Shown piece after piece: positions 16,509 through 24,743 of a DNA stretch of 39,888 nt (positions within the stretch are counted from its first letter, which is position 1; the number at the start of each line of letters is the position of its first letter). The notes beneath the pieces were generated by a model. It did not search any database. It saw only the letters and a program-made list of their open reading frames with translations, and was not told the DNA's origin. Source of the stretch: an uncultured Pelagibacteraceae bacterium (lineage in GTDB: Bacteria > Pseudomonadota > Alphaproteobacteria > Pelagibacterales > Pelagibacteraceae); the NCBI GenBank assembly GCA_902603925.1, contig CACKWQ010000009.1:1-39888 (forward strand). The letters are read 5' to 3'. The position numbers were made by a program, and so were the translations under genes.

Positions 16509-18548
16509 ATGAAAAATGATCCACTTTTACAGCCTTTAAAAATAAAACATTTAGAATTAAAAAATAGAATTATGTTATCTGCACACGAGCCGTCCTATGC
16601 TGAGGATGGATTACCAAAGGATAAATATAGATATTATCATGTTGAAAGAGCGAAGGGAGGTGTTGCTCTTACAATGACCGCGGGAAGTGCAGTTGTTTCT
16701 GAGGACTCACCTCCTGCATATAACAATCTTCATGCATACAAAGATGAAATTATTCCTTGGTTAAAAAAACTAACTAAAGAATGCCATGATCATGGAGCCA
16801 AAGTAATGATACAAATTACACATCTAGGCAGAAGAACAAATTGGAATCACTCAGATTGGTTACCAGTTTTATCAGCATCCCCAATAAGAGAACCTGCTCA
16901 CAGGTCATTTCCGAAAGAAGCTGAGGATTGGGATATTGAAAGAATTATAAAAGATTATGGAGAAGCCGCACAAAGAATAAAAGAAGCAGGACTAGATGGA
17001 GTTGAAATTGAAGCATATGGTCATTTATTAGATTCTTTTTGGTCACCAGCAACTAATAAGAGAAATGATAATTTTGGAGGTGATCTTGATAAAAGAATGC
17101 ATTTTTCTATGAAAGTAATCGAATCTGTTCGTTCTCATGTAGGTAATGATTTTATTGTAGGAATGAGAATGGTTGCAGATGAGGATTGGAAAATTGGTCT
17201 TTCAAAGGAAGATGGAATTAAGATAGCCAAAAAAGTTACATCAAATGGAAAAATAGATTTTCTTAATATAATAAAAGGACATATAGATACTGATACCTCA
17301 TTAACAAAAGTAATACCTATACAAGGAATGCCATCGGCTCCACATCTTGATTTTGCTGGAGAAATTAAAAAAATTGTAAATGTTCCAATTTTCCATGCAT
17401 CTAAAATTAATGATGTTGCTACAGCAAGATATGCAATCGAAAGCAATAAATTGGATATGGTTGGAATGACAAGAGCTCATATTGCCGATCCGCATATAGT
17501 TAAAAAAATTATACAAAAAAAAGAAGAAACAATAAGACCATGTGTTGGAGCAACATATTGTTTAGATAGAATTTATGAGGGAAAAGACACTTTATGTGTT
17601 CATAATCCATCCACAGGCAGAGAAATGATAATGCCACATGTATTTGAAAAAAAAACTCCAAAGCTTAGGAAAATAGTCATTGTTGGTGCAGGACCTTCTG
17701 GTCTCGAAGCAGCTCGTATATGTTCAGAGAGAGGCCATGAAGTAATTGTTTTTGAAGCAACAGACAAACCAGGCGGTCAAATTAATTTGATTACTAGGTC
17801 TACAAAAAGAAAAGACATGATTGGAATTGTGGATTGGAGAGTTCAAATGTGCGAAAAAAATAATGTTAAAATTATTTATAACAATTTTGTTACCAAAGAA
17901 GAAATTTTAAAACAAGATCCTGATGTTATTATAATTGCAACAGGCGGTGTACCAAATATTGATGTTTTAGAAGAGGGTTCTGACTTAGTTGTATCTACGT
18001 GGGATGTTTTATCTGGTAATGTTAATTTAGAAGACGATATAGTTTTGTACGACGATGGAGGATATTTTTCAGGATTGCAAGCTGCAGAATTAATATCTGA
18101 GAAATCAAAAAATTTTGAGGTAATAACACCAGAAAGATTTTTCGCGCCCGATATTGGTGGAATGAATTTTGTACCGTATGGAAGAAATTTATATGAAAAA
18201 AATGTTAAAATTTCGATCAATAAAAGAGTCAATAAAGTTTACAAAAAAGGCAACAGACTCGGTCTAAAAATAATATCAGACTATTCTGACAAGGTGTATG
18301 AGCAAGAAACATCCCAAGTTGTTGTGGAGCATGGAACACTGCCACTTGATGATTTATATTTTAATTTAAAACCAAATTCCAAGAATGTTGGTGAGGTAGA
18401 TTATAAGTCGTTTAAAAAAGGTATTAACAGATTAATTAACAAAAATATGGAAGGTAAATATTATTTATTTAGAGTAGGTGACGCTATTTCAAGTAGAAAT
18501 ATTCATGCTGCGATATACGACTCACTCCGAATATGTAAAGATTTATAA
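16509..18548 (+). CDS. Flavin-dependent N-demethylase (dimethylglycine/N-methylproline demethylase-like, DgcA/StcD family)
   Basis: A 679-residue two-part flavoprotein. Residues 1-340 form an Old Yellow Enzyme-type FMN TIM barrel (LKIKHLELKNRIMLSAHEP, IQITHLGRR, DGVEIEAYGHLLDSFWSPATNKR). Residues 390-679 are an NAD(P)/FAD-binding part starting IVIVGAGPSGLEAARICSERG with GGQINL. Between them lies the iron-sulfur region CVGATYC...C: Cys345, Cys351 and Cys363 align with cluster ligands of trimethylamine dehydrogenase, but the second ligand position is Ala348. The layout matches trimethylamine/dimethylamine dehydrogenases, 2,4-dienoyl-CoA reductase and DgcA/StcD demethylases. Position 10 bases after bhmT points to dimethylglycine, BhmT's product, giving sarcosine and formaldehyde. 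The methyltransferase gene begins one base after the stop. Confidence 0.75.
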   Translation: MKNDPLLQPLKIKHLELKNRIMLSAHEPSYAEDGLPKDKYRYYHVERAKGGVALTMTAGSAVVSEDSPPAYNNLHAYKDEIIPWLKKLTKECHDHGAKVMIQITHLGRRTNWNHSDWLPVLSASPIREPAHRSFPKEAEDWDIERIIKDYGEAAQRIKEAGLDGVEIEAYGHLLDSFWSPATNKRNDNFGGDLDKRMHFSMKVIESVRSHVGNDFIVGMRMVADEDWKIGLSKEDGIKIAKKVTSNGKIDFLNIIKGHIDTDTSLTKVIPIQGMPSAPHLDFAGEIKKIVNVPIFHASKINDVATARYAIESNKLDMVGMTRAHIADPHIVKKIIQKKEETIRPCVGATYCLDRIYEGKDTLCVHNPSTGREMIMPHVFEKKTPKLRKIVIVGAGPSGLEAARICSERGHEVIVFEATDKPGGQINLITRSTKRKDMIGIVDWRVQMCEKNNVKIIYNNFVTKEEILKQDPDVIIIATGGVPNIDVLEEGSDLVVSTWDVLSGNVNLEDDIVLYDDGGYFSGLQAAELISEKSKNFEVITPERFFAPDIGGMNFVPYGRNLYEKNVKISINKRVNKVYKKGNRLGLKIISDYSDKVYEQETSQVVVEHGTLPLDDLYFNLKPNSKNVGEVDYKSFKKGINRLINKNMEGKYYLFRVGDAISSRNIHAAIYDSLRICKDL

Positions 18549-18549
18549 A

Positions 18550-19176
18550 ATGGCTCAAAAAGACATAGGAAATAAAACCCCTCTTCACGAGTTGAAGACA
18601 ACAAAGGATGTTATGCATTATTATGATGAGTGGAGCAAAAACAACAAGTATAATAAAGATATGAATGACTGGGATTATTCTGGTCCTAAAGAAACTGTAG
18701 AAGTATTAATTAAATACCAAAAAGATAAAAATATAAAAATTTATGACGCGGGTTGTGGAAGCGGATTAGTTGCTTTAGAATTAAAAAAATTTGGATTCTC
18801 TTATTTCGATGGTGCAGACATATCTAAAGAGCTACTAAATCAAATTCCTAAAGATTTATATAAAGAATTAGATCAATCAGACTTAAATCGAAAAATATTG
18901 AAGGAGGATAACTTTTATGATGTTGTAATGTGCGTAGGCACATTTACATTTGCTCACGTAAAAGCTCACGCTCTAGATGAGTTTGTTCGTATTACAAAGG
19001 TAAACGGATTAATTTGCTTTACAATTAATGAAGCAATATATATCGATCACGGTTTCAAAAGTAAAATTGATAATTTGGTGAATAATAATAAAATAAAAAA
19101 AGTAGAATTTTTTAAATCAAATTATTTGGCAAGTAAAGATGTTAATGCTTGGCTAGGTTTGTACAAAGTTTTATGA
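18550..19176 (+). CDS. Class I SAM-dependent methyltransferase
   Basis: A 208-residue methyltransferase. Motif I is YDAGCGSGLVALELKKFGF, followed by the acidic residue of motif II in DGADIS, and a later strand DVVMCVGTFTFAHVK. The N-terminus, ELKTTKDVMHYYDEWSKNNKYN, resembles the WBSCR27-like branch of small methyltransferases whose substrates are mostly unknown. The frame extends upstream to 18478, but that would lie inside the demethylase gene; ATG at 18550, one base after the demethylase stop, is preferred. The stop overlaps the kinase start (ATGA). Being in a betaine/methionine operon it may methylate a small molecule, but no substrate can be named. Confidence 0.8.
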   Translation: MAQKDIGNKTPLHELKTTKDVMHYYDEWSKNNKYNKDMNDWDYSGPKETVEVLIKYQKDKNIKIYDAGCGSGLVALELKKFGFSYFDGADISKELLNQIPKDLYKELDQSDLNRKILKEDNFYDVVMCVGTFTFAHVKAHALDEFVRITKVNGLICFTINEAIYIDHGFKSKIDNLVNNNKIKKVEFFKSNYLASKDVNAWLGLYKVL

Positions 19177-19589
19177 AGATTATTTTAATAATGGGACTAC
19201 CAGGGGCTGGGAAAACGACTTTAGCAGAAAAATTGGCTTTATTGGTTAATGCAAAAAGATTAAATGCAGACGAAGTCAGAAAAGCTGCAAATGATTGGGA
19301 CTTTTCAGAAGAGGGCAGAAAAAGACAAGCCAGAAGAATGGCGGACTTAGCACTGAAACTTAAAAGTGATGGTAATAATGTGATTGCAGATTTTATTTGC
19401 CCCACGCCAGAAGCAAGAAAACTATTTCCTGCTGATTATATTGTATGGGTAGACACAATAAAAGCTGGAAGATTTGATGACACTAATCAAATGTTTGTAA
19501 AACCTGAAAAATATAATTTTCATGTTACGACTCAAGATGCTAAAACATGGGCGCCGAAGATATTAGAGGATTTAAAAAATGAAATATAA
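19173..19589 (+). CDS. Small P-loop kinase of the adenylylsulfate-kinase-like type
   Basis: A 138-residue P-loop kinase. Walker A is GLPGAGKTTLAEKLA near residue 8. The next segment RLNADEVRKAANDWDFSEEGRKRQARRMA parallels the LDGDNVR...GFS...R-x-E-x-x-RR region of APS kinase (CysC), but with Ala-Asp in place of Gly-Asp. ICPTPEARKLF and VWVDTIKAGRFDDTNQMF resemble the CysC SP-x-R-x-x-AR and following region. It is shorter than CysC (about 180-200). Start at 19173 overlaps the methyltransferase stop, and its 3' end overlaps the nucleotidyltransferase start by 11 bases. The pairing with a nucleotidyltransferase suggests a two-enzyme activation of one small molecule. Whether sulfate is involved is unknown. 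Confidence 0.7.
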   Translation: MKIILIMGLPGAGKTTLAEKLALLVNAKRLNADEVRKAANDWDFSEEGRKRQARRMADLALKLKSDGNNVIADFICPTPEARKLFPADYIVWVDTIKAGRFDDTNQMFVKPEKYNFHVTTQDAKTWAPKILEDLKNEI

Positions 19590-19953
19590 ATGGGATAATA
19601 AAAAACCCACAGCACAAATGTTAGGAAGGTGGCAACCTTTCCACGATGGTCATTATGCTTTATTTGAAGAAATAATTAAAAAGACTGGTCAAGTATGTAT
19701 TCAAATTAGAGATGTACAGGGAGTTGATGATAATCCTTTTGATTTTGAAACTGTAAAGAAAAATATCGAAGATAGATTAAATCCAAAGTTTGAAGGAAGA
19801 TTTAAAATAATGCTTGTGCCAAATATTACAAATATCTCTTACGGTAGAGGGGTTGGATACAAAATAGAGGAAGTAGTTCTTCCTGAGGAAATACAAAAAA
19901 TTTCAGCTACTAAAATCAGGGCTAAAATGCGTAAGGAGGGTGAATTAGAATAA
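19579..19953 (+). CDS. Small nucleotidyltransferase (NMN/cytidylyltransferase-like HxGH superfamily)
   Basis: A 124-residue nucleotidyltransferase-superfamily protein. It shows the HxGH signature as GRWQPFHDGHYALFEE near residue 14, the segment QIRDVQGVDDNPFDFETVKKNIE (similar to the NPF region of NadM-type adenylyltransferases), and the C-terminal ISATKIRAKMR, equivalent to the ISGTxIR nucleotide-binding motif. It is somewhat short but contains both ends of the domain. It overlaps the kinase gene by 11 bases, implying obligate co-expression. NMN adenylyltransferase, phosphopantetheine- or cytidylyltransferase functions are all possible. The kinase-plus-nucleotidyltransferase pair is the strongest clue to its role. 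Confidence 0.75.
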   Translation: MKYKWDNKKPTAQMLGRWQPFHDGHYALFEEIIKKTGQVCIQIRDVQGVDDNPFDFETVKKNIEDRLNPKFEGRFKIMLVPNITNISYGRGVGYKIEEVVLPEEIQKISATKIRAKMRKEGELE

Positions 19954-19955
19954 AT

Positions 19956-20729
19956 ATGAATGTAGTTTCAAAAGATCTTGGTTCAGGTATTAAATCTATA
20001 ACTTTAAATGATCCGAAAACATATAATTCATTATCATTCAAAACGTTAAATGAATTATCGAAACTTTTAAAAAAATTTGATAACGATAGCAGAACTAGGG
20101 TAATTATAATTAATGGTAATGGAAAAGGTTTTAGTGCTGGACATAATTTAAAAGAAGTTAAAAGTCTTAGAGTTAGATCAAAATATTTAAAATTATTTAA
20201 TTTATGTTCTAAAGTAATGCTTCAAATTGTTGAAGGCAGAAAACCTGTTATAGCAAAAGTTCATGGCGCCGCATTTGCTGCGGGTTGTCAGCTAGCGGCA
20301 AGCTGTGATTTAGCTTACAGCACTAATGATGCAATTTTTGCTACACCTGGCGTAAATATTGGTCTTTTTTGCAGCACACCAATGGTAGCTGTTAGCAGAA
20401 AAATAAATAGAAAACAAATGATGAAAATGTTGTTAACTGGTGAACCAATTAAAGCAAATTTTGCAAAACAAATTGGTTTAATTAATGATCATTTTTCAAA
20501 ACAAAAATTAAACAAGGAAGTTTTAAATATTGCAAAAAAAATTTCATCTAAATCAAACTTAACAATTAAAATTGGAAAAAGAGCTTTTTATAAGCAATTG
20601 GAAATGCCATTAAATAAAGCTTATAAGTATACAAGCAAAATGATGACACTAAATATGATGGCAATGGATGCAAAAGAGGGGATTTCTGCATTTTTAGAAA
20701 AAAGATCCCCAAAATGGAAACATAGGTAA
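19956..20729 (+). CDS. Enoyl-CoA hydratase/isomerase family protein (ECHDC3-like)
   Basis: A 257-residue crotonase-fold protein. The first oxyanion-hole segment is NGKGFSAGHNLKEV, and the second is AKVHGAAFAAGCQLAASCDLAYSTNDAIFATPGVNIGLFCSTPMVAVSR. That last stretch with GLFCSTP resembles the ECHDC3 branch, in which the two catalytic glutamates of true enoyl-CoA hydratase are not both present, so hydratase activity is uncertain. It begins 2 bases after the nucleotidyltransferase stop and overlaps the CoA-binding protein gene by one base, so all belong to the same plus-strand operon as bhmT. A link to betaine metabolism is not evident. Confidence 0.85.
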   Translation: MNVVSKDLGSGIKSITLNDPKTYNSLSFKTLNELSKLLKKFDNDSRTRVIIINGNGKGFSAGHNLKEVKSLRVRSKYLKLFNLCSKVMLQIVEGRKPVIAKVHGAAFAAGCQLAASCDLAYSTNDAIFATPGVNIGLFCSTPMVAVSRKINRKQMMKMLLTGEPIKANFAKQIGLINDHFSKQKLNKEVLNIAKKISSKSNLTIKIGKRAFYKQLEMPLNKAYKYTSKMMTLNMMAMDAKEGISAFLEKRSPKWKHR

Positions 20730-21196
20730 TGGACGATAAAGAAATAAAAATTATTTTAGAGAATGCTAGAACAATTGCAATGATTGGTATTAGTTCAGAA
20801 AAAAAAAAGGAAGATCCAAAGAAAATTAAAAGGAAACCAGCAAATGTTGTGATGAAATATATGCAAGATTTTGGATACAAAGTAATTCCAATAAACCCTA
20901 ACGCTGAAGGAGAAATTATAAATGGAGAAAAGGTAGTTTCAGGTTTAGATAAAGTTACGGAGAAAATTGATATAGTCGATGTTTTTAGACCTTCTGAGGA
21001 ATCACCAGATATTGCTGAACAGGCAGTAAAAATTGGAACAAAAGTTCTATGGTTACAATACGGAATTCATCATGAAAAAGCGGAGGAAATAGCTAATAAA
21101 CAAAATATAAAATACGTTTCAAACAGATGTATAAAACAAGAGTATCAGAAGATATTTCAAAAATCTAATCCAGTTTTTCCAGCTTTAAAAATTTAA
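20729..21196 (+). CDS. CoA-binding domain protein (YccU family)
   Basis: A 155-residue Rossmann-type CoA_binding_2 protein. The nucleotide-binding start is ARTIAMIGISSEKKKEDP, followed by VMKYMQDFGYKVIPINPNAEGEIINGEKVV, DIVDVFRPSEESPDIAEQAV and VLWLQYGIHHEKAEEIA, all usual for YccU-like proteins. Their function is poorly known; binding of CoA or an acyl-CoA is expected from fold. It is the last gene of the bhmT-led operon, overlapping the enoyl-CoA hydratase-like gene by one base and ending 3 bases before the convergent 2OG oxygenase gene. Confidence 0.85.
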   Translation: MDDKEIKIILENARTIAMIGISSEKKKEDPKKIKRKPANVVMKYMQDFGYKVIPINPNAEGEIINGEKVVSGLDKVTEKIDIVDVFRPSEESPDIAEQAVKIGTKVLWLQYGIHHEKAEEIANKQNIKYVSNRCIKQEYQKIFQKSNPVFPALKI

Positions 21197-21199
21197 ACA

Positions 21200-22171
21200 T
21201 TACCTTTGATACTCAACAAATTTTTTTAACGATTTATTCAAAAACTTTTCATACATAACTCCATTTTTTCGAATATAATTGTCGTTAAGAAATGATTTAT
21301 TCATTATAAAATCAAATGAGGGTTCAAAAAAAAATGGAATAGACATTCTTTTTTTTTTGTTCCAAAGTACTCTATGGTTAGTTGCCTTATATTTGCCTTT
21401 GCTTAAAAATTCCATTGCTTTTCCTGTATTTATAACAAGAGCTTTATTATTAAATGGAACATTATACCATTTTTTGCTCTTTCTATCTTGAACTTGTAAT
21501 CCACCAACCTTATCTTGATATAATACAGTAAATACCCCACTATCTACATGTGTTTCACAGCCGAGTGCAACACCATCTTGTTTGGAAATTTCAACAGGTT
21601 TGTTTTGATTTGGATAAAAATTAAATCTTAATGTACTCAAAGTTTTATATCTTGAAAATGCTTTTTTAGAAATAAGGGGGTCTTTACCATATAGTTTTAG
21701 TATACCTTTAAATAGTAATTCACTTAATTCAAATATATTATCAAAGTAATTACTTAAAATTTTTATAGATTTTTTTTTGAAACACTTATTTAAGTCAATA
21801 AATTCTATATATTGGTTTTTAATTTTCTTTGAATAAGCTTTAGTTATTTTGAGATCTCCAATATCTAGACCCTCCTTACCATTAACATCATTTGGAAAGT
21901 AACCTCTATATAAATTTTTATTTTTTTTATTCCATTTATTTGGAGCTAATTTTAATTTTTTTTCGTTTTTTAATTTAAAAAATAAGTTCCCTATTTTATT
22001 AATTTTTTCAATATCGTTTTGTTTAATATTATGACCAATTATTTGGAAAAAACCTATTTTAGTACAAGCTTGCTCTATTTCTTTTAATATTCTTAAAGAT
22101 TTCTTGTTATCTAATCTGTGATTAAAGATTGTAGAAATATTGATTGTAGGAATATAATTTTTTTTTTTCAT
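21200..22171 (-). CDS. 2-oxoglutarate/Fe(II)-dependent oxygenase, isopenicillin-N-synthase-like
   Basis: A 323-residue non-haem iron oxygenase. The N-terminal DIOX_N region (TINISTIF...EQACTKIGFFQIIGHNI) is followed by the double-stranded beta-helix core. Iron ligands are visible as HVDSG (H-x-D) and ATNHRVLW (distal His), and the 2-oxoglutarate-binding Arg is in RMSIPFFFEPSFD. GCETHVDSGVFTVLYQDKVGGLQV is the classic core. It is the last gene of a minus-strand operon (TauD-like, GMC, DMT transporter, this gene) and overlaps the transporter gene by 4 bases. Substrate unknown; oxidation of an imported small molecule is a reasonable guess. Lys/Asn content is very high, in line with other poorly constrained genes in the window. 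Confidence 0.85.
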   Translation of the reverse strand: MKKKNYIPTINISTIFNHRLDNKKSLRILKEIEQACTKIGFFQIIGHNIKQNDIEKINKIGNLFFKLKNEKKLKLAPNKWNKKNKNLYRGYFPNDVNGKEGLDIGDLKITKAYSKKIKNQYIEFIDLNKCFKKKSIKILSNYFDNIFELSELLFKGILKLYGKDPLISKKAFSRYKTLSTLRFNFYPNQNKPVEISKQDGVALGCETHVDSGVFTVLYQDKVGGLQVQDRKSKKWYNVPFNNKALVINTGKAMEFLSKGKYKATNHRVLWNKKKRMSIPFFFEPSFDFIMNKSFLNDNYIRKNGVMYEKFLNKSLKKFVEYQR

Positions 22172-23130
22172 CTATTAACAGTCGGTGTATCAGTTGCAAT
22201 CATTTGTCCTTTTACTTTTTCTCTGTAATAAATATAAACACCCGCAGCTATAATTATTGTAGCACCAACAAAAGTTCTTGGCAGCGGAATTGTTTCAAAT
22301 AAAATATATCCAGCAAGCATCGCCCATATTATATAAGAATATTCAAACAATGAAATAATAGAAGGCGATGCAATACTATAAGCTGAGAAAACGCATAAGA
22401 ATGAAATAAATGCAACGATACCCATTACAACTACATATGGCCATGCCTCTAAAGGATTTGTAAACCATTCTCTAGTGATAAATTGAAAAGTTGGATCAGA
22501 GAAAGTGTTAAATTTACCATCACCACTAACTAAAAAAATTATTATTCCCGCTGAAATAGCGAATATATAAAGCCAAGACATTTGTGTATAAATATCATCC
22601 TTTTCAGATGTATATTTAGTTATAGTCATCGAAATAGAGTAACAAATAGCACAGGCTACTGGTGCCAATTTAAGAAAATTAAATTCCTCAAGTGTTGGGT
22701 TTAAAACTATAATCACACCAATGAATCCTACTACGATTGCTGACCATCGTCTGATTCCAATTTGTTCTTTTAAAAAAAATTTTGCAAACATTGACATAAA
22801 AAATGGACACGAGAAAAATAAGGCACTTGTCATTGCAAGTGTCATAAACGTTAATGATATATAAAAAAAACTAAAACCAAAAAAGAAACAAATAACTCTT
22901 AATAAGGTTAAGAAAGGATAGTGTGTTTTTAAAGAAACGTTACGCTTTGTTATTAGCACTAAGGCTAAAAGCAGACTCGCTTGTATTATTGTTCTTATTA
23001 AGTACAACTCAAAAAGCGCAATATCGTTAAATATAAATTTTATTAAAGAGTCTTGAATGGAAAAAAAAGCCATTCCAGTCATTATGTACAAAATTCCTTT
23101 TGTATTTTGATCTTGAACCATTGGCGACAT
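22168..23130 (-). CDS. EamA/DMT-family transporter
   Basis: A 320-residue inner-membrane transporter with ten predicted hydrophobic helices in two EamA repeats. The first repeat contains GMAFFSIQDSLIKFIF and MTSALFFSCPFFMSMFAKFFLKEQIGIRRWSAIVVGFIGVIIVLNP; the second contains VMGIVAFISFLCVFSAYSIAS and PSIISLFEYSYIIWAMLAGYILFETIPLPRTFVGATIII. The direction and substrate cannot be deduced. It lies 26 bases downstream of the GMC dehydrogenase gene and overlaps the 2OG oxygenase, so it probably moves the substrate or product of that operon. A second DMT transporter at 37784-38716 has the same RWSAI-GF-GV signature. The internal ATG at 23121 is an alternative start. Confidence 0.9.
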   Translation of the reverse strand: MSPMVQDQNTKGILYIMTGMAFFSIQDSLIKFIFNDIALFELYLIRTIIQASLLLALVLITKRNVSLKTHYPFLTLLRVICFFFGFSFFYISLTFMTLAMTSALFFSCPFFMSMFAKFFLKEQIGIRRWSAIVVGFIGVIIVLNPTLEEFNFLKLAPVACAICYSISMTITKYTSEKDDIYTQMSWLYIFAISAGIIIFLVSGDGKFNTFSDPTFQFITREWFTNPLEAWPYVVVMGIVAFISFLCVFSAYSIASPSIISLFEYSYIIWAMLAGYILFETIPLPRTFVGATIIIAAGVYIYYREKVKGQMIATDTPTVNR

Positions 23131-23156
23131 ATACCAAAGTTTTTTTGAACTTAATA

Positions 23157-24740
23157 TTAATTTAAAATGATGTTTGAGGCTTTTTCTGCAACCATTATTA
23201 CTGGCGCATTTAAATTTCCACTAGTAATTTCAGGAAGAACTGATGCATCAGCTACTCTTATGCCCTCCAGTCCATGTATTTTTAACTTCTGATCTACAAC
23301 CGCTGATTTATCTGAGCCCATTTTTAGTGTACAGGAAGGATGATAGGCTGTTTCAGCTTTCGATCTAATATACTCAACAATAGATTCATCGGATATAGCA
23401 TCCTCGCCAGGACCTATTTCTTTACCCGCATACTCTTTAAGAGAATTTTGTTTAAGTATATTCCTTGCAACTTTTACACACTCAATTGTTTGTTTCATAT
23501 CATCTTCATGCTCTAAATAATTAAATTTAATAACTGGTGATTCAAAAATATTTGAACTTCTTAATTTTATATTTCCTCTACTTTTTGGATGATTTGGACT
23601 TGCATGTAATTGAAAACCATGTCTATCAGGATCTACTAAACCATGATCAATTACAAATGCAGGAAAAAAATGAAATTGAATATTAGGATATTCCTGTTCT
23701 CGAGAAGATTTGCAAAAACCTCCTGCTTCTAAAAATGAATAAGAACAGGGTCCTTTTTTAGATAAGAACCATTGAATTCCAATTTTAACCATATTAATTT
23801 TATTGACATAAGAGTAAAGTGTTAAAGGTTTTTTACATTCCTGTTGTATATAAACTTCAAGGTGATCTTGAAGATTGGCACCAACACCTTCTAAATTGTG
23901 AACAACATCTATTCCATTTTCTTTTAAATGATCTCCTGGACCTATTCCAGACAACATTAGTATTTGCGGAGAGTTAATTGCACCCGCGCTTAAAATAATT
24001 TCTTTATTTGAATAAATTTTTTCGACTTTTTTATTTTTGCTTAAAATCTCTACACCAATTGCTTTTTTCCCATCGAATATTATTCTTTTTACATAATTTT
24101 CTGTAAGAACTTTTAAGTTTTTTCGAGATTTAGCTGGTTTCAAATAATATTTCGAAACACTTGCTCTTTCACCATTATGTATAGTTACATCATACATTCC
24201 AAAACCCTCTTGATCTTTACCGTTCATATCAGAGTTTATCTTGTATCCAGCTTCCCCAGCAGAATTAATAAATGCCTTGAAAAGAGGATTTGAGTTTTTT
24301 GATTGGTTTACTGGTAAAATACCATCACCACCTCTATACTCATTTCCTCCCTCAGACCATGTTTCAATTTTTTTGAAATAAGGCAAAACTTTTTCATAAG
24401 ACCACTCATCGAGTCCCATTTTAGCCCATCTTGAATAATCATTAGGGTTCCCTCTAACGTAAACCATCCCATTATGTGCAGAGCATCCACCAATCATTTT
24501 TCCTCGCGGACAAAAAATTTTTCTATTATTTAAGTGTGGTTCAGGCTCTGAATAATATTTGTAATTATACTTAGGATCATGCATAGCATAAAGAATTGCC
24601 AATGGCATATTAACTTTCCAAATATCACTATCTTTACCTGCCTCTATAAGCACTACATTATTTTTTGAATTTTCACTTAATCTATTGGCCAATACACAAC
24701 CAGCAGATCCCCCACCGATTATTATATAATCAAAATTCAT
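23157..24740 (-). CDS. GMC-family FAD oxidoreductase (choline dehydrogenase-like)
   Basis: A 527-residue GMC oxidoreductase. The N-terminal dinucleotide-binding motif is FDYIIIGGGSAGCVLANRLSE with the ADP-ribose acidic residue in VLIEAGKDSD. GMC signature 1 is the RGKMIGGCSAHNGMVYVRG segment, and signature 2 is AGAINSPQILMLSGIGPGDHL. The catalytic His is near residue 466 in AYHPSCTLKMG, and the second active-site His/Asn position is in SGNLNAPVIMVAEKAS. Choline dehydrogenase BetA is the best-known relative and would convert choline to betaine aldehyde, feeding the betaine pathway of this window. Many GMC enzymes act on other alcohols, and no betaine-aldehyde dehydrogenase is present here. It follows the TauD-like gene by 3 bases. 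Confidence 0.82.
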   Translation of the reverse strand: MNFDYIIIGGGSAGCVLANRLSENSKNNVVLIEAGKDSDIWKVNMPLAILYAMHDPKYNYKYYSEPEPHLNNRKIFCPRGKMIGGCSAHNGMVYVRGNPNDYSRWAKMGLDEWSYEKVLPYFKKIETWSEGGNEYRGGDGILPVNQSKNSNPLFKAFINSAGEAGYKINSDMNGKDQEGFGMYDVTIHNGERASVSKYYLKPAKSRKNLKVLTENYVKRIIFDGKKAIGVEILSKNKKVEKIYSNKEIILSAGAINSPQILMLSGIGPGDHLKENGIDVVHNLEGVGANLQDHLEVYIQQECKKPLTLYSYVNKINMVKIGIQWFLSKKGPCSYSFLEAGGFCKSSREQEYPNIQFHFFPAFVIDHGLVDPDRHGFQLHASPNHPKSRGNIKLRSSNIFESPVIKFNYLEHEDDMKQTIECVKVARNILKQNSLKEYAGKEIGPGEDAISDESIVEYIRSKAETAYHPSCTLKMGSDKSAVVDQKLKIHGLEGIRVADASVLPEITSGNLNAPVIMVAEKASNIILN

Positions 24741-24743
24741 AGT

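Noticed and set aside
18478-18549. Upstream extension of the methyltransferase frame
   Set aside because: It lies inside the demethylase coding region, and the ATG at 18550 gives a normal start directly after that gene's stop.
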